This document shows positions 35,277-49,144 of a stretch of 64,000 bases of DNA, one piece after another. The stretch is from Megalopta genalis. Its lineage: Eukaryota > Arthropoda > Insecta > Hymenoptera > Halictidae. The number at the start of each line of letters is the position of its first letter. The stretch's first letter is position 1. The position numbers and the translations under genes were made by a program. Where the stretch lies: NCBI RefSeq assembly GCF_051020955.1, contig NC_135027.1, positions 6,674,532 to 6,738,531 of the forward strand, given 5' to 3'. The notes under the pieces are model-generated. The model worked only from the letters and a program-made list of their open reading frames with translations. It was not told the DNA's origin and did no database searches.

Positions 35277-37043
35277 CGTACGTACGCTAAGAAAACCAAA
35301 AAAATCGAGAGAACGAGAGCGAGAAAGAGAGTGAGAATGACCGAGAAAGGAAAACCGACGGACAGAGACGAGTTTTTGACCGCGACTCGAGGATTTTCAC
35401 TAATTAAATTTAACGATTAACGTTTAAGGGGTAAGTAGTGTTACACGTGTTTAGATGGAGAAGGTGGAAAAACGTTTAGTTAGAAATAATCTTGGCCGAT
35501 TTGGTACAGTTGGTGCTGTCGAAAGAATTTTACGTTCCCGGTGTTTCTCGCGCAGCGGCCTTCGACGTTTTCACGTCGCCCGCGGCGAGGATTAATTAAA
35601 AACTTCATGTTGACGTTGTTTTAGAATTATTTTATATAAGAAGATCGACGGAAGATCGATCGTTGTTTGCCAGGATATCGAAGCTTCCTTAATTTTTTTC
35701 GCGAGATCGAACAGTCGTTTTTGTTTTTTCGTTAGCGCGCACTAGCATCGTTGCCGGTTCTCGTTTCTAGTTTTAATGACAATGTTTCTCTTGTTTCGGA
35801 TCGAAGAATCACGTGGCCCCTCGTACAATGTAAGCCGTAAGCGGTCGGATGGCAGAGTGCGGACGGTTAGAACGTAATCCGGAAAGGAAATGAGCGTGAC
35901 ACGCGTCCCGTCATGTTTGTATCTCCTTCATGATATATCTATCCTTCCATTTCTTATTGCGTGCCTTTACTGCATCGACCGAGTACCGGGAAACGGAGAG
36001 TTCGAGCGAAAACGTCGAAAAGATACGCGAAACTGGACTCGCCATCGTTGCGAACGATTTCTGCCGCTATGCTGCTCGAAGAGGATCGACGTATTCGGGA
36101 TTATTAGTTTCCTAGGTATTAGGTATCAGTTTTTTCAACGATGTCAAAATTTTCAATACTCTACACCTACGAGTAATTACAATACATACACTGCCCTCCT
36201 TAGTTAGATTGTCCTTACGGATATATTTCTAGTCATTCAAAAAATGAAGCTTTAAATTAACAAAACAATTGTTAAATAAATGAAAACATACAAAAGAAAT
36301 TACATTTGGTACTCTATGAAGAATATCAAATACTCTAGCTTTGCTTAAAAAGAAAACGGCGCGCGATGTTCCAAATATTTTCAAATGTCCTCTAAACTGG
36401 CAAACTAGCAGATAAGACATATCAACTGAGGACGGCAGTACACAGATCTATGAAGGATATTCTTCACAAATTTGGCAGGCTCGCAATTATTCGATATTAC
36501 GGAGAAATCTTCGTTAGGAGTGTTCTTAAACTGATAATTACACTTCGAAAGCTTACAAAATGGCTTAAAAAATCTTAGCGACTCCAAAACGTAAGAACAG
36601 TCTCGAATAAGTTTTCTGGTCCCTTCCGAGTAATCAAACGGTTTCACAATCGCTCGGGCTGTCTCAAAATTGATCGTCGCGCGCGTGAAGATGTAATATC
36701 GCCTGTATCGGAGCACAAAAACAAAACAGCCACGTGGCACACGCGGCTCGAAAAATTGCGCTGTTCACCGAAGAAGTTACCGTAACACAGCAAACGACTG
36801 TGCAATGAATTTCGAAAAAGAAGAGCAGTAAAGTCGAAGAAATCTTCTCAGACACTTTCATCAGGTTTAAAATTTACTTTGTCTTTCCGAGAACACGCCT
36901 GCTCGTTTTTCGTACCGGTGCTTAAATTACCATCGAACAGATACTTCAAGTAGAACATCTTCCTAGAACGAGCTCCCTGAGTCGTCGCTAAAAATTGCAG
37001 ATATTTCTATAAAATAGAAATCTATCGAAATTGTCTTCTAGAA
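35277..37043. other. Spacer, no gene seen
   Basis: Nothing recognisable on either strand. Open frames are short and lack conserved motifs. A second AATAAA occurs near 36275. Confidence 0.5.
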
Positions 37044-37210
37044 GTTCAGGATAAAATATTCGTCATTAAAAAAAATTCAAGATAAAATACTCGTCCTTAA
37101 ATTCAGGATAAAATACTCGTCCTTAAGTTTAGGATAAAATACTCGTCCTTCAATTCAGGATAAACTATTCGTCCTTAAATTCCGGACAAAATATTCGTCT
37201 TTAAATTCGT
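37044..37210. repeat. 26 bp tandem array, about six copies
   Basis: Units beginning TTCAGGATAAAATACTCGTC and ending CTTAAA start at 37044, 37076, 37102, 37128, 37154 and 37180, with the start of another at 37206. Spacing is 26 bases apart from the first, which has extra A residues. Copies differ by one to three bases. There is no spacer variation, so it is a minisatellite and not a CRISPR. Confidence 0.88.
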
Positions 37211-40200
37211 TTCATTTTCGGCCGTTTTAAATCTCGCTGACTAATCATTCCCACAAATTACCGAGCAAACGCGTTCGCAGTCCCGACATATCCACGAATT
37301 CACCGACAACATACTTTACTCAGAAACGACGATCGCCTTGAGCGACGAGCAAAAACTTCTGCCTTCGGACGCGTTCGTTTACAGATCCTCATTTCAATCT
37401 AAATGAACTTCTTCCCGATTCCGCGGCGTAGTATGTATTTCCATGAGATTATTTGTTATCGTTGGTACCTATAGCGTGTCGCACTTGGAGGATCTCGGAG
37501 AGCGTTGACAGGTGAACAGCGGTCCTACTGGCAAGAGAAACTCGTCCGTGCAACCGCATATACGTAAACAAAGTACTTCTGATTAGCGTGGCACTGGTCC
37601 CAAGCTGCGTTCGCGGCGATAACCGTTTGACAGGGAAATCTATCGGCGAACCCGTTCTCCGTTCGCTACCTGGGACAACAAGCAAACAAGCCACTGTCTC
37701 CCGTTATCGCGAACGCAGCCGCAAGTGTGACTATCGAAAATAATATCAAAAAAAGGAAGAAAAGGGAGTGAGAGAGAGAAAGAGAGAGAGAGAGAGAGCA
37801 AGAGAGTGATAGATAGAACGAAAGAGCAAGAGAGAGAAAATAGTATACTTGTGCGACGTGTGCTTGGTAAGGGGATAGGGATTTGCAGAAAGACAGAGAA
37901 GAAGAAGTGTGTTGGTTTTTCCTAGATGCGTAAGAGAACACATATCACAAGTTTTCCCATCGTGTCCACGCGTCCCGCACGCTCGCCCTTTTTGTCGCAA
38001 TTCGACCCGGGTCGAGGAGGAACAGGAGAGAGACGAAGTCGAGAAATTCAGGATGAAGGAGAAGGCTCATTTTCTACTAGCTTAAGTCTGCGTGCGCGTG
38101 CGTGAGAGAAAGAGAGAACACAGGTTTGTCGAAAGGGACGAGCGTTCGATCGGAGGGAGCTCCGACGCCGAAGAGATCAAGCTTAGCGCGTATCGCTGTC
38201 TGGGACCCAGCATGACTTTCCCCTTTTCAGAACAAATGAAATTCCAATCTTTCTCTCGTCCCCGTAGCCAGCGCGGGTCTCGAGACTCTAATCATTTGCT
38301 ACGACATCGGTGAAAAAATATTTCTCGAATTCGTTCATTGCGGGGTAACGCGTTTTCCAGTTCGTTTCCGTTTCTCCGCTCTTCGACGTTCGCTGTCGAT
38401 CGAGGTCTGCGGATGTTCGATCCGCCCTTTCGCCCGTAGTAGCACGCGAATATTATTCGACACCGTGTACGATAGCCTGCCGAACGCTTGTACGATACCA
38501 AATTGTTAACCTGTGACAGCGCATGATGGTTCGCCGGGTCGATGCAACGACTCTTGCTGCCCGAAGTCCCCGGCGATTCTAATCGCGCGACAGTAATTAG
38601 AAAACACCGGGGACTTGTCGGCGTGTTATCGTTACATAGTTCCGTGTCGCATCGTGTCACTGCTAGATGAATCTAGGGATAATCGACGGGAAAAGGGACG
38701 CATCCCGCGATCGGAGACCTCTTGAGCTCGGGCGTGAAAAGCCGAGCCGCGAGAGACCTGGGAAAAACGCGTCGAAATCGGGGATGTAGAACTTTCGGCT
38801 CTGGCGACCTTGATCCGTCCAACGCTCCGTCCCTTGATACGCTTAGACTAAGGTAGCATAATTTAACCCGTGACGTGTACCTTAAGCACACCCTGACGCC
38901 TAGTGTACCAGTCGCAGCAGAAAAACAAAACCGCGATCGGTTCTTGGATCGTTCCGTTACGCGATTCGCATTCATTAAACGAACATACAAACGCGAAAAC
39001 CGAGACCGACGACGACGACGACGACGACAACGATGACAACACAACGACAACGATGACAACAACAACGACAACGACGACTCGCCTAATTGAAAAATCGATC
39101 GTTTCAGTTCTTTCTCAGCCGATCTCTGTCGGCGATCGCTGGTCGACGTAAATCGCGCACGTTCGAGGAACCGATCCGCGAAACAGTACCAAAAGTAAAT
39201 TGTTCCGATGTGTATGAGTTCGCGCGAGTTGCTTTTAGACGTAACCGATAAGCCGGTATACATATATACAGATAATTTGTACATAGGGAACGATCGAACA
39301 TGTATCCGTTTGTATACACAGTGTACACACGCGGCTGACGTACGCTCGTACGTATTATACAACTGCATACTGTCACGTATACAGAGATACACACACACGC
39401 ATACACGCATACACACGCGCAAATGCGCAAACATGCGGAGACACACGGACACAAACGAGCCAATCGACCGAGAGACGCGAAAACACGTTTGATTTTCGAT
39501 CACTTAGGCTAGAAGGTGGTTGGCCCTGCAACTATAATATTGAACTTGCGCGTTAACTTGGCTGTCGCACGGCAAGCCGTGGAGGCCAGCTGCGCGTTAA
39601 ACTGATTTATGCATATCGAAGGTCGTCGCTGAAGTATTCATCTCGTGAAAGCACCAACATGGACGCGCGCCGTAAAACCTCGCCGATCTTGCCCGTATTT
39701 CCGCTGAAAGTTGTTGCCGCCAGAACCAGCCGGACTTTTGAAGTTGCTCCGCTGTGTTGCAGAAATCATTTTCGTTTGCCGGAAATCGACTCGGTTTATT
39801 ATCATTCTCGTTGGTTATTATGGTTTATGATCATTCTCTCGGCCGGGAGATCATTTTCGCATTAGTCCCGAACGATAAAAAAAAAATACAAAAGTTACGG
39901 TCGCTGGCGTTCACCGCAGACTGCAGCAAATTTCGGTTTACCTGTCGGAGAGATCGAGACAACAGAATTTCGGTTCACCTATCGGAGATCGAGAGGCAAC
40001 AGAGTTTGAGTTGAGAAAAAAAAAGAAAAAGAAAACGAGATCGGCGAGATCGTGAGCGGAATCGGCGAAGCAAATTTGCCGAGTCCGTACACGCGCCACG
40101 GACCAATTGGCCGCCATGCTGGCCTTCGGGCAGAAGCGTAGTCCACGTTGGTCGTTGCCCGACGACGTTAATTACCCCTATAACAGCTGATACGCGTAAC

Positions 40201-43200
40201 AGTTTAACGGGCAGATCTTTCGGGTCTCGCGAATCAAACCGCCAGTCGTTCCTCGAGCGAGGTCGACGCCATTTTCCGGGCCTGTCCGGTCGATGGCGGC
40301 GACGACCATAAGTTTCCGAGTCTGCAGGACACAGCAATAAATCAAACGCAGTCGATCCGCCGCCGCCGCGTTGTTGTTCGATCCAGGATCCGTCGAGGGC
40401 GGACTGCTCTCGGCGGCTCTGGATCGGAGATCGCCGTGAGCTGGATCGCTCCGCCGATTACGAGCATAGTACAAGCACGAGACGCCATTAGTTTACGTAA
40501 CGTTCGCTCGCTTACGCGCGAAAGAGAAAACGGTAACAGTATTTTCTCCGGCGAGCCGGTGCTTTCTTCGTCGCGCTCGCTCGCGACCGCCTTTTCTTTT
40601 CCCCGTTTTGTCGTCGGAACCAATCTCGAGAGGCGTGTACACCGTTATCCGACTGGCGGAGATAAAGTTTCGAGAAATGGTCGGCCATATTGGGAAAGGA
40701 TCGGGGAAGATTCACGCGGAAATTGGAACGCGAAAGGGAGGCACGAGGAGGGAGAGAGAGGCGAAAGAACGATTCCGCGCGCGCGATAACTCGAGAAAAA
40801 GGAGTCGCGAGTAAAGTTAATTAATTACCCGTTGTTCTGGAGGAGGAGGGTATCTTTTATCTTGAACGATTCGAGCTCGCCCCGCGGAGCCTCCCTCTCT
40901 CTCTCTCTCTCCCGATCCGAAGAATCGAAGGTGAAGCTCGACGGGCGAACGGGCGAACGAATCCACCCATCCTCGGCCGTGGAAACGATTAATTTCCTTT
41001 AAAAATGCTCCGGGAATCGAGTTGTCCCGGCTGTTCAAGGATCGAGGATCCAGCGTCGTTATTTTCCGTTGAAATTCATTTCTCGTCCTTGCGGTTTCCT
41101 CCCTCTCGTTTTCACGGAGAAGCCGCCTTTCGGGCCGCTTCGCTGTGAAACGTTAGACGGTTTAAGGCGTTTAATCAGGACGTTGCGCACTCCCCGGTGA
41201 CCGAATTTCACCGACGATTTTCTAATTTCTAGTTAAAAGATTGGCGTGTCGTCGACGCTGCTGCCGCTGATACCACTGTTTTCGGATATTGCGTTAAACG
41301 TATTTATCCCACGTTCGGTCTAATGTGTTTTTTAGTTGTATTTACGATATTTAATTTGTTCGTTAGTTATTGTTGTTATTATTATTATTATTATATTAAT
41401 TATTAATTATTAACGCGCGACGATATTGGTTCATTAAGTTTATCGAACAGCCAGCGTTGTAATCACTAATTTCGGGAGCAGAGAAGTGTAACTATCAAAA
41501 CAGTACGTGCGAGGAGACGACGATCACCGATCGTTTCGTCGGTGAACAAAATTGAAATCATCGGTATCATCGCCTCCGTGGTAGCAGAATAGAAATTGTA
41601 CAGACGCGAAGATAACGATACTAAACATAACTATATTATTAATTACCGTCAGTACAGCTAACTACTACTATCAAAACCGCTGCGATTATTATCATGATCC
41701 ATATTATTATTATTATTATTATTATTTTTACCGCTATTAATATCATCACGATTATTATTATTATTATTATTATTATTACGATTATTATTAATGAAATATT
41801 ATCGATCATTATTATTCTCTAATTACATGATTTTTTCACGTTACACCAGCAATGATTTTCTTTTCAGTTTACGATCACAAGCCGACGCTAGTCCCTGCCA
41901 TCGACGTCATCCCCTAGATATCGTGTAATTTCTGAAATCTCCTTGCTAAATCTGAAATAACCCGAACAATATATAGAGAAAACCCTGAAACCCTTGATTT
42001 CGTGCAGATTAGAAACTTGTTTTATCCAGCACCGACGTGAAATTGTGTATTTTCAGAACGATTGCGATTAAAGCCAAAGAAAAACCGCTTTTACACGAGC
42101 ATTTAGCGAGCGTCCGATGAAAAATTGATGTAGTTCGACATCGTGTCTCGAGCGTATCGACACGATTCACCAGCACGTCGCGATCAAATTCTCTCTAGTT
42201 GTAAATTGCGCCAAACCCGGTCGATACACGGAACACGCGTCACGCAGGGACGCAATTGAGCGCGATTCCTTTTCTGTGTGTTTAGCCGACGCCACACAAG
42301 CACACCGGCGCACAAACATGTGTACACGCTAGCGAGCGCGCGCGCGCGCGCAGATACCCGCGCGTGTGTGTCGCGGTGTGTTGTGCTCGATAAGTTCTCC
42401 CCGTTGGTGCTTTTAGCGAGGAAGCGTTGGGACCGAGCCTCATCACGACTCCATCGCTATAAAACGAAACTCGTGCTCGTACACCTAGAACGATCGCAAA
42501 ATACCAATTCTCCATTGTCCCTGGTCGAAGCGAATTTACTAGAAAGCATACTGCACGCACGAAGACAAGTATATCGGATCGTCTCAGAAGCTATTTCGTT
42601 CTCGAATGCTTGCTGCAAGTATAAATTTTCAAGCACGTCGCTCCGTCAACAAATTTTCTTGTTCCAATTTTCAACAATTTTGGCTAACCTTGATGACATA
42701 TTTAGTCGAGAAACTACTGGAGAGCTTTCGGTGTTTTGAAACGCAGAAAATCATATTTGTAGAAGTTTCTGCGAACTGTCTTTTCGATCGAAATCATGTT
42801 AGAGCGCAATTCCGCTTCGTTCATCTCCGACGCTCCAACATTCGTGCGAACGAGGATGTGCTCAACTCTGGTTTGACGGAGACCTTCTGCAAATTTCATG
42901 CGATCATGCGCGCTATAAATGCATCAGGAGGTCGGGCCGAAAGAACATTTTCGAAAAGAGTCATGATCGTGGCCCCGCCTAGATGTACAGTACGGTCGAG
43001 TGCAACAGCGTTTTTCAGGTCAAACTCTCAAACTTACTGCTTCGTGGAAGACTGTCTGTTCCCTCGAGCTCCTCCATACTTTTATTCAGTTGCAATTACA
43101 CTTATCGTTAATCATTTACCAATCTCAACGGAGCTCTCTGTACAATATATCTGTATAGAGAGTTCAACATTCTAACATATCTAACATTCTACTATATCTC

Positions 43201-43222
43201 TCATCACTTCTCTTCAGCTATA
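37211..43222. other. CpG-rich spacer, no gene supported
   Basis: The region is rich in GC and CpG from about 38000 to 41050. It has a GA tract at 37764-37835, a CGA/CAA triplet block at 39005-39075, an AC/TATACAC block around 39380-39425 and ATT blocks at 41361-41394 and 41700-41792. Several long frames (for example minus strand 38673-39503) run through these repeats and show no domain. The CpG content would fit promoter or untranslated exons of a neighbouring gene, but I can name none. Confidence 0.45.
41700..41792. repeat. (ATT)n microsatellite, interrupted
   Basis: Two ATT runs separated by a short unique stretch containing GCTATTAATATCATCACG. A shorter ATT run lies at 41361-41394. Confidence 0.9.
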
Positions 43223-43440
43223 CAGCAAATTCTCCCTAATTGACGCTCAGCTTGGGAACGAAAATGGCTAATTTGGGAAGAGGAGATACGATTATTCCAG
43301 TTCAGGCTCATTTTTATAGTTATATATTTATAGTTACTATAAAAACGAGTAACAATGCTCGAATAATCTCATCTCCTCTTCCCAAATTGTTCATTTTTGT
43401 GTACAAGCCGAGGAGGGCGTCGATTAGTGAGACTTTACTG
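43223..43440. mobile_element. Fold-back MITE, CAGTAAATTCTC family (copy B)
   Basis: A 218-base palindromic element with TA at both flanks (43221-43222 and 43441-43442). The left end is CAGCAAATTCTCCCTAATTG and the right end read on the minus strand is CAGTAAAGTCTCACTAATCG. Arms share GACG, CAGCTTG/CGGCTTG, AAAATG, AATTTGGGAAGAGGAGAT and CTCGTTTTTATAG. The centre is TATATATTTATAG-like. No protein is encoded. It matches copy A at 2728-2952 along the whole arm. Confidence 0.85.
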
Positions 43441-43442
43441 TA

Positions 43443-46400
43443 CTTTCATTCTATTACGTCTGCACTGCTCGTTATCGGACAAGTCGAACGGACTGCTATT
43501 GACTTTTCGCTTTTGAAAAATTATTGAAATTCTGGTATCACTTTTGTGGCACTTCTAAATAAATTTAAAGTCCGAACAAGTTTCCGTCTTGTCGATATTA
43601 CAAAAGCAGCATACGTTAGTCGCCTTTAATGCACGATGGTACGAGTGTTAACCCGCGAACAAAAACCATCTACTCTATCCTCGACTATCATCTATCGTAA
43701 CATCTCAATGGTACATTCTGTCATCGACCAAATCTTAATTGACGAACAAACAAGACATCTCCGACGATCCTGTTCGAATTGTCACCGCATGCTTCACGCG
43801 CGGCTGACCGAAGATCGCGCGAAGTCGCCGGGAAAACGGCGCTGGAAATTTCGCGAGAAAAATAGTTGGCCACCACTGGGCTCGGCGGATGTGTTGGTTC
43901 GCAGAGATGCGACCGTGTGCGACTCAGGGGAACAGACAGAAGACCGTCTGTAAGTGGTAAGATTCCAGGTTTGGCCTGGAAGGTATTACCGGCGCGGAGC
44001 CCGTAGGTAGGCTATGCCCCTGGATTCGCGTTTTCCCATCGACCAGGCCGGAAGTTGGCTGGTACCGCACGCATCATCGATCGCTGGCAGATCGATCGGG
44101 TTCGGTTGGCTGCCGTGGTAACGGGGCCCCTCGATCGCGTCGCAGAATCCCGTTAGCGTTGGCGTTGGTGTTGGCGTTGGCGTTGGCTCGGCCAAAGGGA
44201 GTTAGCTTCTAATTTGCGACTGCGATGCTATTCGAATCGACGACCAGGGGGGATCGTCGGCCCTCGGCGTGCTCTCTCGACACCCTCTCGGTTTCTCTGC
44301 TCTCGGCCCCAGCCGGGTCGTCCGCGCGAGTCGCGCGCGCGTTCCGGCGCCGAGGGTCGCGAGAGGAACGGTGGAAAAGGGCAAAAATAAAAGGGAACGA
44401 GGAGAAATCGCGTACAAAGGACGAGGGTAGAGAGGAGTGGCCGGCCGAGTGGGGGTTAATCCGCGGCGAGGCGAGGCGAGGCGAAGCGAGGCGCGGCGCG
44501 ACGACGGTTTGCCCGATGCGATAGAATTCGAGACGCTTTAAGCCGAGGATATGCCGCTATCCCGAGGCCGATGGCACACTCCGAGCAGCAGGTCCCCTTT
44601 AACTGCTCGACAGATACACTGTCGCGGCGAGGGTTCCCCTTTAACGGAACGAAAACCCCTCTGGCTGCGAGAATTTATAGGGGGTGGGTCGCGCGGGCTT
44701 TAGAACATAAACCCTCTTCCTCCCGGTTTTCTCTCCCTCCGTGCTCGTCTTTCCGTCTTTCCTTTTTGCCCGACTCCTTGTCTCTGCCCATCTGTATTTT
44801 TATTTCTCTCCTCCGCCACCCTCCCGTGTCTCTTTATTTTTCGATTCAGGCTTTTTCCACCCCCTCGATCTTTCTCCGTCTGTTTTTCCCCTCGTCCCTC
44901 GCGTCGGTCCTCTTTTTTTTCTGCTTCCAGTTTTCCCCGCCCTTCCTTCTTCGGCCATTGTCTACTCCCTTTCGTGCTTTTTTTTTCCCTCGGCCACCGG
45001 ATCGCGGTGTTCTTGTTGTTTTCTGTCCACGTCTCTCTCCTTTTTACTTCTCTCGTTTCGCTTCGCTTCGTTTCGTTTCGTTTCGTTCTCGGTTCCGTTG
45101 CGCGACCTCGCCGGTCTCTCTTTCGCTCCTCTGACACGTTCCCTTTAAGTCACGTATATATCCCGGCCGTTTCCCACCGTTCCTCCCCCTCTGGTACTCG
45201 TTCCTCACTCCGACCCGGGGCTGTTCTCTCCCTCGTGGCGGTTCGCAACTTCGATCTAACTGGGCAGAGTTAACACGGCAACGGACGGACGGGCGACGTT
45301 CGCGTCGAGCAGCCAGGGCCGAAATCAATTCGCCCGGCGAAATTAACGCGCTCGAGGGCTGCGCGCACGCTGCGCCGAGGGCTCTCTCGGTTCCCAGCAC
45401 CGTCGAGATATCCAGCTCGCCCGATCGACGCGCCGAATTTAGGGACCGAGGGCCCCCGGCGATCGTCGAGAGGGGCCACGAACACCGGGGACCGGCTTCG
45501 AGATCCTCCTCGAACGTTCCGCAAGGACACTCGAAGCCGCCAGCACTCGAGAGACGAGGGTTACGAAGTCCCGGACCCACTACTCACGGCCCTGCAACCG
45601 TCTTTCCCACAGAAAATCGACTCAGCGGTTCTCACCGCCTCTCGCGACTCCAGAAAGTCGCTGCTTGCAAATGGCTGCGCCGGTGATCGAAGCTGCCGGT
45701 GATACCGGCTGCAATTGGATCGACGGTACCAAGCGCGTTTAGAAGCCACAAGTTGTCCCGAATGGTCCGATCATCTTTCGGGACTCGGTGCTTTTGGCTG
45801 GGAAATTGCCGAGGTTTAAGCGATTCATCATTAATGTCTCCGATCGTTCGTACGATCGCCGAGGAGCTGAAGCACCAATGTCACGGGCGCCGGGACAAAA
45901 GAATTGATTGAAATCTCGAGTGTATGGCCTCAGACCCTGCTCAGGATCGGTCTCAACCTTCCTCGAACTATGGAGAGTGTGTATAAGAAACACTCGAATT
46001 CTCTCGATTCGGAAAACTAGTCGATTATTGCCACAGCTCTGCGTCTTCGAACGTAAATTACTAATTGTCCTCGACCAAGATATCGGTCTCAGTGACACGA
46101 TTAGAAAATTATCGTTCGAGAGAACATGTCTCAGCTATTTTTTAATACATCACACTGACGATTTTCTGAATGCTATCAACCTTTCGCTACGTCAAACTCG
46201 GAATAAGGATGTCGGACAAAATGATTAAAAACCGTCCGAGGACATCGTGTTCACTTTATCGAACATGCTTTTGGCAAAGATTGACCAGTTAGAAGAAACG
46301 GCGCCGTGAAGACGTGCAACTTCTCGCGGTTCTTGTTTGTACTCGATTGTTCTTCGCCGTTGTTCCTTGGTCCACTTGCGTCGCGCCTCATTTAATTTAC

Positions 46401-49000
46401 GACTTCGTTACACCTCGTCGTCTCGAGCTGCGAGCGTAATCGATCCCGGCGTCAAGGAACAATGGTGACTAAAAGATTTACGCCTTTTTTTTCTCCCACT
46501 CGCCGACGAAACGGGCATTTGCAATTCTATCGGGTGAACGGGCGCGCGCGAGCACATACATACATACAGGCGTACACACCCGGACACCAGGATCGATGCA
46601 CGGGATGATCCGCTTGCATCGCGCGAGAGCACACGCTTCCGCTTCGCCTTTAATTCGGACACGCCGTGTTCTCCGGAAACGCGCGATTAACGAGAGAGAC
46701 GTTGTCTTCGTTCCTCTTTGATTCAGAGCTCTCGTCTGGATCTTCGCTTTCTGCTCGCGGGGAACTACGATTATCGCGGAGGTCATCGGTGGACCCGACG
46801 CTCTATGCATACGATGGTGCAGTAGGGGGGTAGGGGGGTGGTCGATGTTCAAGGTAGAAATTTTCCCGATAATTTTGTAGCAGCGAGTTTGAATTTTGAA
46901 CGAACTCTTCGAGTTGATTAAAGGGTGCAACGAAAAGAGTGGGAGTCAGCGTAGCAGAAATTGACAGGCGACGCGACCTTTTTTTCAAATTGATCATACT
47001 TCGGCAATGATATTCTCTGCGAAGATTCAACGAACGACCAAACGACAAGGTTTCTTTCCGACTACCATCGTGCCAACCGCGGTTTCTCCGCGAAAACGAC
47101 CCTCGTTTCGCTTTCACACAGTGAATCTTATCGCGCGAAAGCTACGCACAGGTAATTTTGAAACACTGACGAGATTCCGCAGGACACCCTGTATAATCGA
47201 AATTCTCGAAAATCGCCGGTTGGGGTTGGCCCGATCGCGAAAGGATCGACGATCTCTACGGAAGCGACAGTAACAATTGTAGAAGATAAGTTCATGTACA
47301 TGTGTATACCACGATACGATGTACAAAAAGCAATATTCACACACGTATATGTATATGTAATTGTTATACAGGGTGTGCACGAAATCGTGACACGGACAAA
47401 ATCCGGGTGGATCTGCGTGCGCGAGAATCGGGGTCGAGTATAAAGTAAGCGTTAAAAGAAGGCAAAAATGTTTCTGGTGGCTTCGCAATTTTGTGCGCCT
47501 CGACTGCGATAAGTAGAAACCGTGTGCAATGGTCAGACGTGCAGAAAACAGTTCATTATTTTTACGCAATCAGTCTCGACCTTCCATTTGTTATGCCACC
47601 GTTTTCGATTGTACTCCGCGCGTGGCGAATCCGTGGCAAGCGTTCGCGATTAGTTTTTATTTCACCGAAGGTTTTCGAAAAAGAAAAAGCGCACTGAAAC
47701 TGTCTTTTTTTTTTTTCGTTTTTGCGCCACCAGAAGCGATTTCGGAAACGCGAGATTTTTGCACATTCCGGCGAAGCCAGGAAAATAATCGAATGCACGC
47801 GGATTCAACTTGGCATATTGTATACGTACACGTATACACCACACACACACACACACGTGCAAAGTACACAGGAACATTATTGTACACACGAGATACGTAA
47901 GAAGTACACATATTACCTACTTTCGACTAAATCGCAATTTAACCGTAACTTCGCCCACTCGATTGTAAATTTCGGTAGTACGTGCTTTGTAAGATTGTAA
48001 GTGCTGTGCATATGTATATAACAGGGTGACGGAAGAGCGTCGAGGACGATGAACGTCTAGAGAACAAAATTATTTGTCCGATGAAATAATGTGTCTTATA
48101 TATTATGGCAGAATAGCGGGGAAACGACAAGTGTTCCCGATGAAGAACTCGATGGAGATCGGTCGCGAATCATAGGTGTGTTCCTCTTATTAGATGGAGT
48201 AAAAGTGTAATAGTTTCGTAATTACCTGACACGGATAAAAAAAATACAAAAAAGAATATAGATTACAGAGTCACGAGGTCTGCTTTGTCTTGTTATAATC
48301 AAATACTTTATATTATGTAGTACAGGTTGTCATTAAACGTGTGAACAAACCTATATCATTAAATCTTTTTAATTACTAAAACTGTGGCGTCGAGTAATTG
48401 TACTTCGTTCTGTGTCTTCTTTTGTTCGACCGACTAATTTTTCAGCAGCAGGTGAGTAACAATTTTTAATAAAAAACGTGGGACGATTTTTATCTGCAAT
48501 ATTTTATATATATATATGTATATATATATTAGCATAAAATTATTGTTATCATTTACAGTGGTTTACAATGTGTAGAATATTTATAATACACACGGTCCGC
48601 AAGCAATATATTTCTTTCTCGATACTTATTCGTTAAAGTGTATTTGTTGCATATATATATACATGGGATACAATACCAACAGAACTTTAGTTAAAATTTT
48701 CGTCGTGTGTTGACAACTTTGGAATGCACCGACGGAATGTACCGTTGAAGATTGGTATCCATCGAAACGAACAAAATCCAATGTATATTAAACATCATTT
48801 GCAATTCTTAGATAACATTTTCAACAAAACCGATTCAATAAGTTACACCTTTCTCTGACTAGATATGACGAATATGTTTTTTGTTACTGAAGTACAGTCT
48901 TCATATATTTTCCGTTCCAAGTAAAAAGTAATAGTAAAACTTTAAAAAAAAAAAAATCTAGGTAAAAAACGTATGGGAAATCTCAAGATTTGTATTCGAA
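43443..49000. other. Spacer with a GC-rich block, no gene supported
   Basis: The stretch 44000-45750 is strongly GC- and CpG-rich with GCGAG pentamers (44463-44500), GTTGGC hexamers (44155-44190), pyrimidine tracts and CGTTT pentamers (45055-45095). Long frames on both strands here are compositional. Three ACAGGGTG or CACCCTGTA motifs at about 47186, 47368 and 48021 look like isolated ends of mariner-type elements. No conserved exon was seen. Confidence 0.45.
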
Positions 49001-49144
49001 GAGTCTTGCCACAAAACGTATAGTACAATGTAAGAAATAATAACACGTAAAACATAAACTGTGCACCAAGAAATAACGTAACAGTAAGTAAAAGTTTGTT
49101 TTAGCTAGCCACTTCTAACTTAAAAAAATATATCTTCATCCAAG

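Noticed and set aside
37044..37210. CRISPR-like regular repeats
   Set aside because: Units are contiguous with no unique spacers, so it is a minisatellite. The same applies to 8955-9062.
38673..39503. 276-codon minus-strand open frame
   Set aside because: It runs through CA/TG, CGA and TCT repeats, has Cys/Val/Tyr and Arg runs produced by microsatellites, and shows no domain or splice partners.
42278..43175. Two overlapping plus-strand frames of 153 and 189 codons
   Set aside because: They overlap in different frames, have no domain, and end near the MITE. They are probably chance frames.
44571..45148. Overlapping long frames on both strands
   Set aside because: Pyrimidine-rich low-complexity sequence leaves several frames open at once, and none shows conserved protein features.
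48448..48462. Apparent six-base microexon CAGCAG between TTTTTCAG and GTGAGTAAC
   Set aside because: Splice-like signals this short occur by chance, and no gene is recognised on this strand here.
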